A stretch of DNA of 64,000 nucleotides, from positions 248,001 through 312,000 of the forward strand of contig NZ_BAAADE010000003.1 in NCBI RefSeq assembly GCF_039522165.1. Direction: 5' to 3'. Source of the DNA: Paenochrobactrum glaciei. GTDB taxonomy: Bacteria; Pseudomonadota; Alphaproteobacteria; Rhizobiales; Rhizobiaceae. The notes beneath the pieces were generated by a model. That model was not told the origin of the DNA. It searched no databases and worked only from the letters and a program-made list of their open reading frames with translations. Positions 49,848 through 57,172 of this stretch are shown here, piece by piece (within the stretch, counting starts at the first letter, position 1; every line of letters begins with the position of its first letter). The translations under genes and the position numbers were made by a program.

Positions 49848-52052
49848 TTACTCAGCTGTTGCGCTGATGTTCACCTTATCCAGCAAGCTCATTGGGTTTT
49901 GTGTAATGGCCAGCATTTCAAATGCACCAATGCCTCTTTCACTCTTTGCCTTGATGGAAAGCGTGAAAATATTCGGATTGGCAATGAACTTATTCAGCAT
50001 TTTAACAGCGTCCTGAATTTGCGGGCTACTTTCTGCAAATTCAGCAGCCAACATTGCAATTGTCAGAGCTGCGAGCTGGCGTGTTTCTTCTTGCGTCGAG
50101 CCATTTTCCTGCGCGGCAATTTTAATGGCACTGTCAACCATGCCCTTATCTTCAATGCGCAGATTAATTTCTTTGGCTGTCAAACCAAAGGCTGCAATTT
50201 GCATCAGCGCTTTATCGCCGGAGAAGAAATCGCGTGACATGCCACCCATCACACCTGAAAGCGCGATAGAGCCAAGCTTATCGCCTTTATAGGAGATGTC
50301 TTTGAAGATCAGCGATTCACTTGGTTCATCCCAGAGAATGTGAGTATTGGATGAAATAACAAGACGATCCAGCCCCAGTTCGTGTAGTTTAAGCGATACG
50401 CTGTCAGCTTCCTGAGGGACAGGAATATCCAAATCATCATAGCTGATCTGAACGTCGGTCGGAATACCATTGACCGGATTAAGTAAGGCGAGACTCATGT
50501 TTTTCGCCTTGAACTTTACGCGTGTCGGCATCGCCGGAGTTGCGTCTTCTTCTGCTTCCTCGGCGTCTTCGATGACATCGTCACTATCATCGTCTGAATC
50601 TTCCGCAGTCGTATCGCCAGCTTCTGCCTCAGTTGTTTCTTCTGTTTCAGGTGCAGTGATTTCAGCTGCATCATCCTGATCTTCATCCGGTGTTGTCAGC
50701 GTGTCAGGTGTGCCTTCGATACCGTCCATTTCCGCGTCATCAACAGTATCGGCATCATCTAGTTCTGTGTTCGGCAGGTCAGCATCAATACCGGTAATAC
50801 GGAATGTACCCATCGTCGGCATTAAAGTTGTAAATGGAAAATTGTCCATTTCATCTGAAGGGACTTCAAGCAGTTTCTTTGCGGCTTCAAGCGATGAAGT
50901 ATAATCAAAGCCATTCCAGGAGAATTCATCCAGCTTGAAATAGTCGGTTTCGGTGCCGATGTTCATGCCTTTCATCGACATATCAAATGCTTGTTTATTG
51001 AAAGTCATCGCCACACTGGCAATGGTGCCGGAAGGCTTTGTTTCATCCTTAGGCATAATTTTGATGCCCAGAAATTCGGCGTCACCTTTACCAAAGATTT
51101 CGTAAATTGTAATCAGCTTACGGAAAAGATCGCGGCGTTCGTCGTCACTCAAATCATCGATTTTTTCAACGGCCGCCATTTCCTGAATCATATCCAGAAA
51201 TGGAATTTCCGGCAGGCGCATGGAGAAACCGGCACTTTTGATTTCTTCAATCGTAGCGGTTGCTTCCGGCAGTTTGAAGGTGATGTCTTTGGTCGAATAA
51301 GCACCTTGGATTTGCTTGATGTCGTTATCATCACCGTTGGCTTTTTCGGTGTAGAACCGTGTCATGAAGGCGGCATCAATATCCTTGCCTTCAGTTTGGC
51401 CGATAAGAACAGTCATAGGCTCTTTGTTGATTGAGCCGTCATCCTGCGGGACTGCCACAGTCATGTCCACTTGTGCATTATCAAGCTTGATAGATGCAAT
51501 TGAACCGCTCTTCATGTCGTTGAGCGTGAGGTTTTTATAAACGGTTTTTTGTGTCGTATCGAGAATAGACTGCTCGACCTGAATTTCAGAAAGATGAACT
51601 TTTTTAGCTGCAAAACGCTCAACGCGCTGCGCAGGTGTCAGATCGCTGCCGCCGCCAAAAACATCGGCGAGCATTTGACGGTTAAGATTGGCATCTTCAA
51701 TCTGCAAATGCGGGATGTTGATTTTGAAATTGTTGAATTCAGTGCTGATGCCGGTGGCATCGACCTTGCCGGTTAAAAACAGAAATTCAGGGCGACCGTC
51801 AAAGCTGGCAATATTGACAATCTTGCCGTTCTTCATCGGCAATGACACGTTTTTCAGGTGAATATTGCCGAAGAAATCAGCCGAGACACTCTCAGCCTTG
51901 CCGCCGCGTTTTTCGATCTGACTGGTGATCGCATTTTGCAAGCTATATTTATAGCCGGTAAGGCCGCCACCAGCCACAACAATGATTGCAACCGTTGTCC
52001 AGAGAAGCGCTTTGCGTCCTTTTCTGCCAGTGGATTGAGCCTGATCTGCCAT
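49848..52052 (-). CDS. Large AsmA-like envelope protein with acidic linker
   Basis: A 734-residue protein with one N-terminal membrane helix (about residues 15-33) and the rest probably periplasmic. Beta-rich, repetitive segments such as VSADFFGNIHLKNVSLP, LQIEDANLNRQML and TAKEINLRIEDKG recall AsmA/YdbH-type lipid-transfer proteins, though I cannot assign the family firmly. Residues about 430-520 are a low-complexity linker made mostly of Asp, Glu, Thr and Ala (DADTVDDAEMDG, TEETTEAEAGDTTAEDSDDD). The linker separates two folded halves. No operon partner; function unknown. Confidence 0.75.
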   Translation of the reverse strand: MADQAQSTGRKGRKALLWTTVAIIVVAGGGLTGYKYSLQNAITSQIEKRGGKAESVSADFFGNIHLKNVSLPMKNGKIVNIASFDGRPEFLFLTGKVDATGISTEFNNFKINIPHLQIEDANLNRQMLADVFGGGSDLTPAQRVERFAAKKVHLSEIQVEQSILDTTQKTVYKNLTLNDMKSGSIASIKLDNAQVDMTVAVPQDDGSINKEPMTVLIGQTEGKDIDAAFMTRFYTEKANGDDNDIKQIQGAYSTKDITFKLPEATATIEEIKSAGFSMRLPEIPFLDMIQEMAAVEKIDDLSDDERRDLFRKLITIYEIFGKGDAEFLGIKIMPKDETKPSGTIASVAMTFNKQAFDMSMKGMNIGTETDYFKLDEFSWNGFDYTSSLEAAKKLLEVPSDEMDNFPFTTLMPTMGTFRITGIDADLPNTELDDADTVDDAEMDGIEGTPDTLTTPDEDQDDAAEITAPETEETTEAEAGDTTAEDSDDDSDDVIEDAEEAEEDATPAMPTRVKFKAKNMSLALLNPVNGIPTDVQISYDDLDIPVPQEADSVSLKLHELGLDRLVISSNTHILWDEPSESLIFKDISYKGDKLGSIALSGVMGGMSRDFFSGDKALMQIAAFGLTAKEINLRIEDKGMVDSAIKIAAQENGSTQEETRQLAALTIAMLAAEFAESSPQIQDAVKMLNKFIANPNIFTLSIKAKSERGIGAFEMLAITQNPMSLLDKVNISATAE

Positions 52053-52261
52053 TTATAACCTCTAAATTCTGTTTTGCTAATAAATTGCTTAACCGCTTAA
52101 GGAGTGAAAGCCATCGCCGCAAGTAAAAAATAATGTCAGATTGTGTAGACTAAATGCTTATTCCAAAAAATGCGCGACCATAGAAAAAAGGCCGAACTAT
52201 CAGTCGCTGCATATCGGCGAAGCGCAATGCCAATGATGACTTGCGGGATCAGGTATGTTCG
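52053..52261. other. Non-coding interval before the riboswitch
   Basis: Between the AsmA-like start (52052, leftward) and the cobalamin riboswitch. AT-rich sequence suited to divergent promoters; no gene or strong repeat seen. Confidence 0.5.
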
Positions 52262-52445
52262 ACTAGACCTTCATCGTCGGTTTCCGTAAGGAATCAAAAG
52301 GGAATCCGCCATCGCTTGTCGATGAACCGGAACTGCCCCCGCAACTGTAGGCGTTGAGCGTACAACAATAAGCCACTGTGACTGATGTCATGGGAAGGCG
52401 TTGTACGTGTCGAGGCGCCAGTCAGGAGACCTGCCGGCAAAAAAC
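52262..52445 (+). ncRNA. Cobalamin riboswitch
   Basis: Contains the ordered conserved blocks of the B12 element: AAAAGGGAATCCG (near 52297), GAACCGGAACTGCCCCCGCA, AACTGTA, AAGCCACTG, TGGGAAGGC, and CCAGTCAGGAGACCTGCC (B12 box region, ending near 52438). It lies 180 bases upstream of an ABC uptake operon on the same strand, so cobalamin should repress those genes. Ends are approximate. Confidence 0.93.
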
Positions 52446-52624
52446 TGTAACGCGGCCCGGACGGGGTGTCCGGGGGGGTGTCGTATGAATTTTGCCACAA
52501 GACGCATTGATGCGTCAGCCATTGTCAGCACAGAGAAAACAGCCTTTTCGGCTGTTATTGATGCTTGTCTTTGCACCGGCATTCCCTCCCTGTCTTCCGG
52601 TCGCCTCATCAACCGGAGACGTTC
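52446..52624 (+). promoter_or_regulatory. Riboswitch expression platform: three hairpins
   Basis: Three stems follow the aptamer: CCCGGAC/GTCCGGG (52456-52474), GACGCA/TGCGTC (52501-52516) and AACAGCC/GGCTGTT (52538-52556). None is followed by a strong T-run, so control may act on translation or by Rho. A 52-codon frame (52485-52643) starts here and overlaps the first gene; I do not consider it a proven gene. Confidence 0.45.
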
Positions 52625-53635
52625 ATGTTTCATAAGAGACTGATTGCGGCAGCTTTAACTGCTGTCTGTTTTGCATTGCCTGCACAGGCAGAAACCAGCT
52701 ATCCGCTGACTTTGAAAAACTGTGGCGTCGATGTGACTTTCGATGCGGCACCTAAAAGCACTGTCAGTGTTGGTCAGGCTGCAACAGAAATTCTTTATTC
52801 GCTTGGTCTTGGTGACAAAGTGGTTGGAACTGGCGTTTGGTTCACCGAAGTTCTGCCAGAATATAAAGACCTGAACGCGAAGATTGAGCGTCTTGCTGAC
52901 AATGATCCAAGCTTTGAAGCCATTGTTGCTAAAAAGCCGGAACTCGTCTCCGTTCAATATGAGTGGCATATCGGCCCGCAGGGCATTATTGCAACACGCG
53001 AACATTTCAAAGATGTCGGCATCCCGACCTATGTTCTGGCGACAGATTGCATGCAGAAAGACAATAGCGTTGGTTCCGACGGCACCCGCAGCGAAATGTT
53101 CAAAATTGAGAATATTTACGCCAGCGTTACCGAACTTTCGCAGATTTTCAACGTTCCTGAAAAAGGCGAAGCACTGGTTGCAGACCTGAAGGCACGCGAA
53201 GCCGCTGCTGCTGATAAAGCCAAAGCACTCGGCCTTTCCGATGCGACTGCTTTGTTCTGGTTCTCATCGGCTGAAATGGACGTTGATCCATATGTTGCCG
53301 GTGGCAAGGGCGCACCCGCCTATATGATGGAAAAGCTGAACCTTCGCAATGTCATTGAAAGCGATGAAGAATGGCCAACCGTCAGCTGGGAAACCATTGC
53401 ACGCGCTAACCCGACCGTTATCGTGATTGCAAAAATGGATCGCCGCCGTTTCTTGGCTGATGATGTCGAGAAAAAGCTTGAATTCCTCAAAAATGATCCG
53501 GTCGCCAGCCAGATGGATGCAGTTAAAAACAACCGCATTATTATCATGAACGGCCATGCGATGGATCCGTCAATCCGTAATGTTGCAGCCCTTGAAATGC
53601 TGGCTGAAAAACTGGCCGGATTTGATCTGAAATGA
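52625..53635 (+). CDS. Periplasmic binding protein of a B12-controlled ABC uptake system (BtuF/FepB-type)
   Basis: A 336-residue protein from ATG 52625 (GGAG six bases upstream) with signal peptide FHKRLIAAALTAVCFALPAQ. The mature part is a type III (helical backbone) binding protein: VSVGQAATEILYSLGLGDKVVGTGVW, PSFEAIVAKKPELVSV, and RANPTVIVIAKMDRRRF. The family binds cobalamin, haem or ferric siderophores. The riboswitch upstream argues for cobalamin or another corrinoid, or a cobalt complex. It overlaps the permease start by ATGA. Confidence 0.88.
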   Translation: MFHKRLIAAALTAVCFALPAQAETSYPLTLKNCGVDVTFDAAPKSTVSVGQAATEILYSLGLGDKVVGTGVWFTEVLPEYKDLNAKIERLADNDPSFEAIVAKKPELVSVQYEWHIGPQGIIATREHFKDVGIPTYVLATDCMQKDNSVGSDGTRSEMFKIENIYASVTELSQIFNVPEKGEALVADLKAREAAAADKAKALGLSDATALFWFSSAEMDVDPYVAGGKGAPAYMMEKLNLRNVIESDEEWPTVSWETIARANPTVIVIAKMDRRRFLADDVEKKLEFLKNDPVASQMDAVKNNRIIIMNGHAMDPSIRNVAALEMLAEKLAGFDLK

Positions 53636-54684
53636 TTATGCGTGCAGCCTCCGGTTCTCAAGGACGTTCTGTCTTTTTGCGGGTTCTGTTTTGGAGCTTG
53701 CTGGGGGCTGCCGCTTTGATATTGGCAATCCTGATCGGGGTTGTTGTTGGTGAAACGCCTTTGCCGCTTGAAAGTGTGGCAACGGTGTTTGCCAATAATT
53801 TATGGGGCGCAACCTATCCGGTTGACCGCATTGATCAGGGCATTATCTGGTCATACCGTTTGCCGCGCACACTTGTGGCGGCGGCCTGTGGCGCAGGGCT
53901 GGCATTGTCCGGTGTGGTTTTGCAATCTTTAGTGCGCAATGCTTTGGCCGACCCTTATTTGCTCGGTGTTTCTGCCGGTGCCTCTACGGGTGCTGTGGCC
54001 GTGACGGTGCTTGGGATTGGCGGTGGTGCTATTGGCATTTCGGCTGGTGCATTCAGCGGTGCCGCTTTAGCCTTTTTGCTGGTTGCAGCCTTGGCGCGCG
54101 CAGCTGGTGGTGGCTCGGTTCAGCTGGTGCTTGCCGGTATTGCCGGATCGCAGCTTTTCAATGCGTTAACCTCGTTTTTTATTGCAAAATCAGCCAATGC
54201 CGAACAAGCGCGCGGCATCATGTTTTGGCTGCTTGGTAATTTGTCCGGCGTGCGCTGGCCGGATGTGACTTTGGCTGTTCCAGCCGCTTTTTTCGGCTTT
54301 CTGGTTTGTTTATGGTTCACCCGCGCCATGGATGCTTTCACCTTTGGCGCTTCGTCGGCTGCCTCATTAGGGATTGCGGTCAGGCGGGTGCAAATTGTGC
54401 TGATCGGTGCCACAACATTGATGACGGCGACGATGGTCAGCCTTGTGGGTTCCATTGGTTTTGTCGGCCTTGTTATTCCGCACGCCATGCGCTTCGTCGT
54501 GGGGCCGCGTCATGGGCGGTTGGTGCCAGCCTCTGCCTTGGCGGGTGCTGTGTTTTTGATTGCTGCAGATATTGCTTCGCGCACTCTTATTCCGGGGCAG
54601 GTAGTGCCAATTGGCGTTGTTACGGCTCTTGTGGGGGCTCCTGGTTTTGCATTGATCCTTATCAGCAACCGGAGGCGCATATGA
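53632..54684 (+). CDS. FecCD/BtuC-type ABC permease
   Basis: A 350-residue inner-membrane protein with about ten helices. Family signatures: SYRLPRTLVAAACGAGLALSGVVLQSLVRNALADPYLLG (about residues 72-110), MFWLLGNLSGVRWPDV near 200, and VGSIGFVGLVIPHAMRFVVGPRHGRLVPASAL near 270, including the loop that contacts the ATPase. It starts on the ATGA overlapping the binding-protein stop and itself overlaps the ATPase start, so all three are translationally coupled. It forms the membrane channel for the uptake system. Confidence 0.93.
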   Translation: MIMRAASGSQGRSVFLRVLFWSLLGAAALILAILIGVVVGETPLPLESVATVFANNLWGATYPVDRIDQGIIWSYRLPRTLVAAACGAGLALSGVVLQSLVRNALADPYLLGVSAGASTGAVAVTVLGIGGGAIGISAGAFSGAALAFLLVAALARAAGGGSVQLVLAGIAGSQLFNALTSFFIAKSANAEQARGIMFWLLGNLSGVRWPDVTLAVPAAFFGFLVCLWFTRAMDAFTFGASSAASLGIAVRRVQIVLIGATTLMTATMVSLVGSIGFVGLVIPHAMRFVVGPRHGRLVPASALAGAVFLIAADIASRTLIPGQVVPIGVVTALVGAPGFALILISNRRRI

Positions 54685-55454
54685 TACTGGCTGCGGAAAA
54701 ACTCGGCTGGGCATCCGGCGGCAAACAGATTGTTTCTGATGTTTCATTTGAGATCAGAGCGGGCGAAAGCTTCGGGCTGATCGGGCCTAATGGCTCGGGT
54801 AAATCTACCTTGTTGCGTTTGCTGGCAGGGCTTTTGCCGCGGGCGCAGGGGCAAGTCATGCTTGATGATGTGCCGCTGAAGCGCCTGACGCGCCGTGAAA
54901 TTGCGCAACGCATTGCGTTGGTTGAACAAATTGCCGAGACATCGGAAGCATTGCGCGTGCGTGATGTGGTGGAGCTTGGCCGTACACCTTGGTTGTCGGC
55001 GCTCTCACCCTATGGCGCGCAAGATCTTGCAATCGTTGATGAAGCTTTATGTTCTGTCGATATGCTGCATATGGCCGACAATGATTGGGCAACCTTATCA
55101 GGCGGTGAAAGGCAGCGCGTTCATATTGCGCGCGCCTTGGCACAACGCCCGAAACTTTTAATTCTTGATGAGCCGACCAACCATCTCGACATTCATCATC
55201 AGCTGGCTTTATTGCGCCTTGTCAGCTCATTGCAGGTGACAGTGGTGATGGCGTTGCATGATCTTAATCAGGCCATGGCGTGTGACCGTTTGGCGGTGAT
55301 GGATGGCGGCCGGATGATTGCTTGCGGCAAGCCCGCCGAAGTGCTGACGCCTGAACGTATCTCCGGCATTTTCCGTGTTGGTGCAAGGCCGCTGCATGAC
55401 TGCGCCGACGATAGTATGATTTTTCGCTTTCACCATTTAGAGGAACATAATTGA
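54681..55454 (+). CDS. ABC ATPase of the B12-controlled uptake system
   Basis: A 257-residue ATPase from ATG 54681, with GGAGG six bases upstream and an ATGA overlap with the permease; longer in-frame extensions lie within the permease gene. Walker A GPNGSGKST (about residue 36), signature LSGGERQRVHIARALAQ, Walker B LLILDEPTNHLD and the H-loop MALHDLNQAM are intact. It powers import with the FecCD-type permease. Its stop overlaps the pseudoazurin start (TGATG). Confidence 0.93.
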   Translation: MILAAEKLGWASGGKQIVSDVSFEIRAGESFGLIGPNGSGKSTLLRLLAGLLPRAQGQVMLDDVPLKRLTRREIAQRIALVEQIAETSEALRVRDVVELGRTPWLSALSPYGAQDLAIVDEALCSVDMLHMADNDWATLSGGERQRVHIARALAQRPKLLILDEPTNHLDIHHQLALLRLVSSLQVTVVMALHDLNQAMACDRLAVMDGGRMIACGKPAEVLTPERISGIFRVGARPLHDCADDSMIFRFHHLEEHN

Positions 55455-55879
55455 TGAAACTCGTTGCCGCCTTGCTGGTTTGTCTGATTGCATCTCCTGC
55501 ACTTGCCGAAACTTGGGAAGTGAAAATGTATAACCGCAATGAGCATGGTTCGATGATTTATGAGCCGGAATATTTGAAAATTGCACCGGGCGACTCTGTT
55601 AAATTTGTGAAAACCCACCCAGGTCATAATGCGGCAACGATTGATGGTATGATCCCTGAGGGGGCTGAGCCGTTTAAGTCCAAAATCAATGAAGAAGACT
55701 TCACTATCAGCCTGCCGGTTGAAGGCAGCTATGCGATTAAATGCTCGCCGCATTATGGCATGGGCATGGTAATGCTGATTGAAGTGGGCGAAAATGCACC
55801 GGCACCGGTTTTTGCAGAAGATATGCCAAAGCGTGCCCGTGATCGTTTTGAAAAAATCATCGCAGAGAACCGCCAGTAA
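55454..55879 (+). CDS. Pseudoazurin (type 1 copper protein)
   Basis: A 141-residue precursor with signal peptide (KLVAALLVCLIASPALA) from ATG 55454. The type 1 copper ligands are all present with correct spacing: His58 (HPGHNAAT), Cys97, His100 and Met105 (CSPHYGMGM). Pseudoazurins carry single electrons in the periplasm, classically to copper nitrite reductase. No denitrification gene lies in this window. It is embedded in a cobalamin-riboswitch operon, overlapping the ATPase and the methyltransferase, so it should be repressed by B12; its partner there is unknown. Confidence 0.92.
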   Translation: MKLVAALLVCLIASPALAETWEVKMYNRNEHGSMIYEPEYLKIAPGDSVKFVKTHPGHNAATIDGMIPEGAEPFKSKINEEDFTISLPVEGSYAIKCSPHYGMGMVMLIEVGENAPAPVFAEDMPKRARDRFEKIIAENRQ

Positions 55880-56652
55880 TGAGCAGCAATTACGATCTGA
55901 AAGAAGATATTCGTGATTACTGGTCGCGCCGCTCGAAAAGTTTTGATCGGGCTTTTGGTCATAAAATTGAAAAAGGGCTGGAAGCGGAAGCATGGGCGCA
56001 GCCGATGCGTGATCATTTGGGAGAGACGCCAAAACGCGTGTTGGAACTGGCCTGCGGCACCGGCGAAGTGACAAGGCTGGTGCATGATCTCGGTCATGAT
56101 GTGACAGCGCTTGATTTTTCTGAAGATATGCTGGCGGTCGCACGCTTAAAACATGCGGGCAAAGACCGCTTGCGCTTTTTGTTGGCTGATGCCGGTCAAA
56201 CGATGGAAGCGGCAGACAGCTATGATGCTATTTTGTGCCGCCATCTGGTTTGGACATTGGTGGAGCCGGAGGTGGCATTTGCTGATTGGTTCCGCATATT
56301 GCGTCCCGGTGGCCGTATTTTGATTTATGATGGTGATTGGGCAAAGCCGCAGGCATCAGGTCAGTGGGCTGCGCGTTTGCTGGCGTTGTGGGACAAAATC
56401 TCACCGGATGAATATTATGACGGGCCTGTCAGTGAGCGCCATGCAACAATTATGGAGCGGTTGCCGTTTGGCGAAGGGCTCACTTTTGAGCGCCTCGCAC
56501 CGATGCTGGAAGCCGCCGGTTTCAATTCTATCAAGCGATTGTCGCATGATCCGATTGCGCAGGCACAAAGGCGCACATGTGGTTTGCGGAATAATCTCCG
56601 CACCCGCGTTTACAGCCGCTTTATTTTGGTGGCTGAAAAGCCATCTGCTTGA
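55879..56652 (+). CDS. Class I SAM-dependent methyltransferase
   Basis: A 257-residue cytoplasmic protein overlapping the pseudoazurin stop (TAATG). SAM-binding motif I VLELACGTGEVTRLVHDLG (about residues 52-70), acidic residue in VTALDFSEDML, and motif LRPGGRILIYDGDW. The N-terminus DYWSRRSKSFDRAFGHKI resembles small-molecule methyltransferases of the UbiE/BioC type. Last gene of the B12-controlled operon. Its substrate is unknown; corrinoid or metallophore modification is conceivable from context. Confidence 0.9.
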   Translation: MSSNYDLKEDIRDYWSRRSKSFDRAFGHKIEKGLEAEAWAQPMRDHLGETPKRVLELACGTGEVTRLVHDLGHDVTALDFSEDMLAVARLKHAGKDRLRFLLADAGQTMEAADSYDAILCRHLVWTLVEPEVAFADWFRILRPGGRILIYDGDWAKPQASGQWAARLLALWDKISPDEYYDGPVSERHATIMERLPFGEGLTFERLAPMLEAAGFNSIKRLSHDPIAQAQRRTCGLRNNLRTRVYSRFILVAEKPSA

Positions 56653-56674
56653 AGATAACAACATCATTCACATG

Positions 56675-56699
56675 ATTGAGCCCCGAAACGGGGCTCAAT
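56675..56699. terminator. Terminator of the B12-controlled operon
   Basis: ATTGAGCCCCG (56675-56685) pairs with CGGGGCTCAAT (56689-56699) over AAA, followed by TTGTTTT. Confidence 0.9.
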
Positions 56700-56715
56700 T
56701 TGTTTTAAACTCGGA

Positions 56716-56900
56716 TTAGAATTTAATGTTCAGTTTGGCATTCACGCCATTTTGCGTAATGCCGGAGCCGAATTGGCATGATATTCTGTATCTGCTGCAA
56801 CAGGCAGTTTTTCTGGTGCTGTTTGCGCAAAGGCTAACTGCGGCGCTACCAGTGCAGTTGAAAGCGCAAGAAATTTTAGACCTTGGTTTGAAGAATACAT
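56716..56900 (-). pseudogene. Remnant of an outer-membrane protein gene (internal deletion and frame change)
   Basis: Reading leftward from ATG 56900, the first frame encodes a convincing signal peptide (FLALSTALVAPQLAFAQ) and about 25 further residues before TGA at 56744-56742 (52 codons). The shifted frame over the last ~45 bases reads GITQNGVNAKLNIKF then TAA, which looks like the terminal beta-strand of an outer-membrane barrel ending in Phe. The simplest reading is a porin or TonB-dependent receptor gene that lost its middle. It is convergent with the B12-controlled operon. No ribosome-binding site was required for this call; it is unlikely to be functional. Confidence 0.5.
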
Positions 56901-57172
56901 AGCCGCCCCAAATATTTTTATTGATTATATGCATTTTGACGATGACATAAGATCAGTATTGTTAGAGAACTTATTTGAAAGCTTCTATCGCTGAAAATAG
57001 GTAATTATGAAAAGTGAATTAATTTTTACGTATGAAATTGACCACAAACACTTCGAAGAAACGGCATGTATGGAAAATACGGGATGAACACGGAACGTGA
57101 CAGAATGCCGTTGTGAAAACCAGTGCTGAGCGGTTATGACTAGTAAAAGCTGTTTTGCCACTGGAGTGTTCT
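56901..57172. other. Promoter interval before formate-THF ligase
   Basis: AT-rich non-coding stretch. It contains a 26-codon frame (57007-57087) without recognisable similarity, which I do not call. It should hold the fhs promoter and the old promoter of the decayed outer-membrane gene. Confidence 0.45.

Noticed and set aside
52485..52643. 52-codon frame after the cobalamin aptamer, overlapping the binding-protein start
   Set aside because: Runs through two hairpins of the expression platform and shows no protein-like features; kept only as a remark.
54306..54680. Long N-terminal extension of the ABC ATPase
   Set aside because: Lies wholly inside the permease gene in another frame; ATG 54681 with GGAGG is the natural start.
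57007..57087. 26-codon frame (MKSELIFTYEIDHKHF...) before fhs
   Set aside because: Weak ribosome-binding site and no similarity or structural sign of a leader; could be chance in AT-rich sequence.
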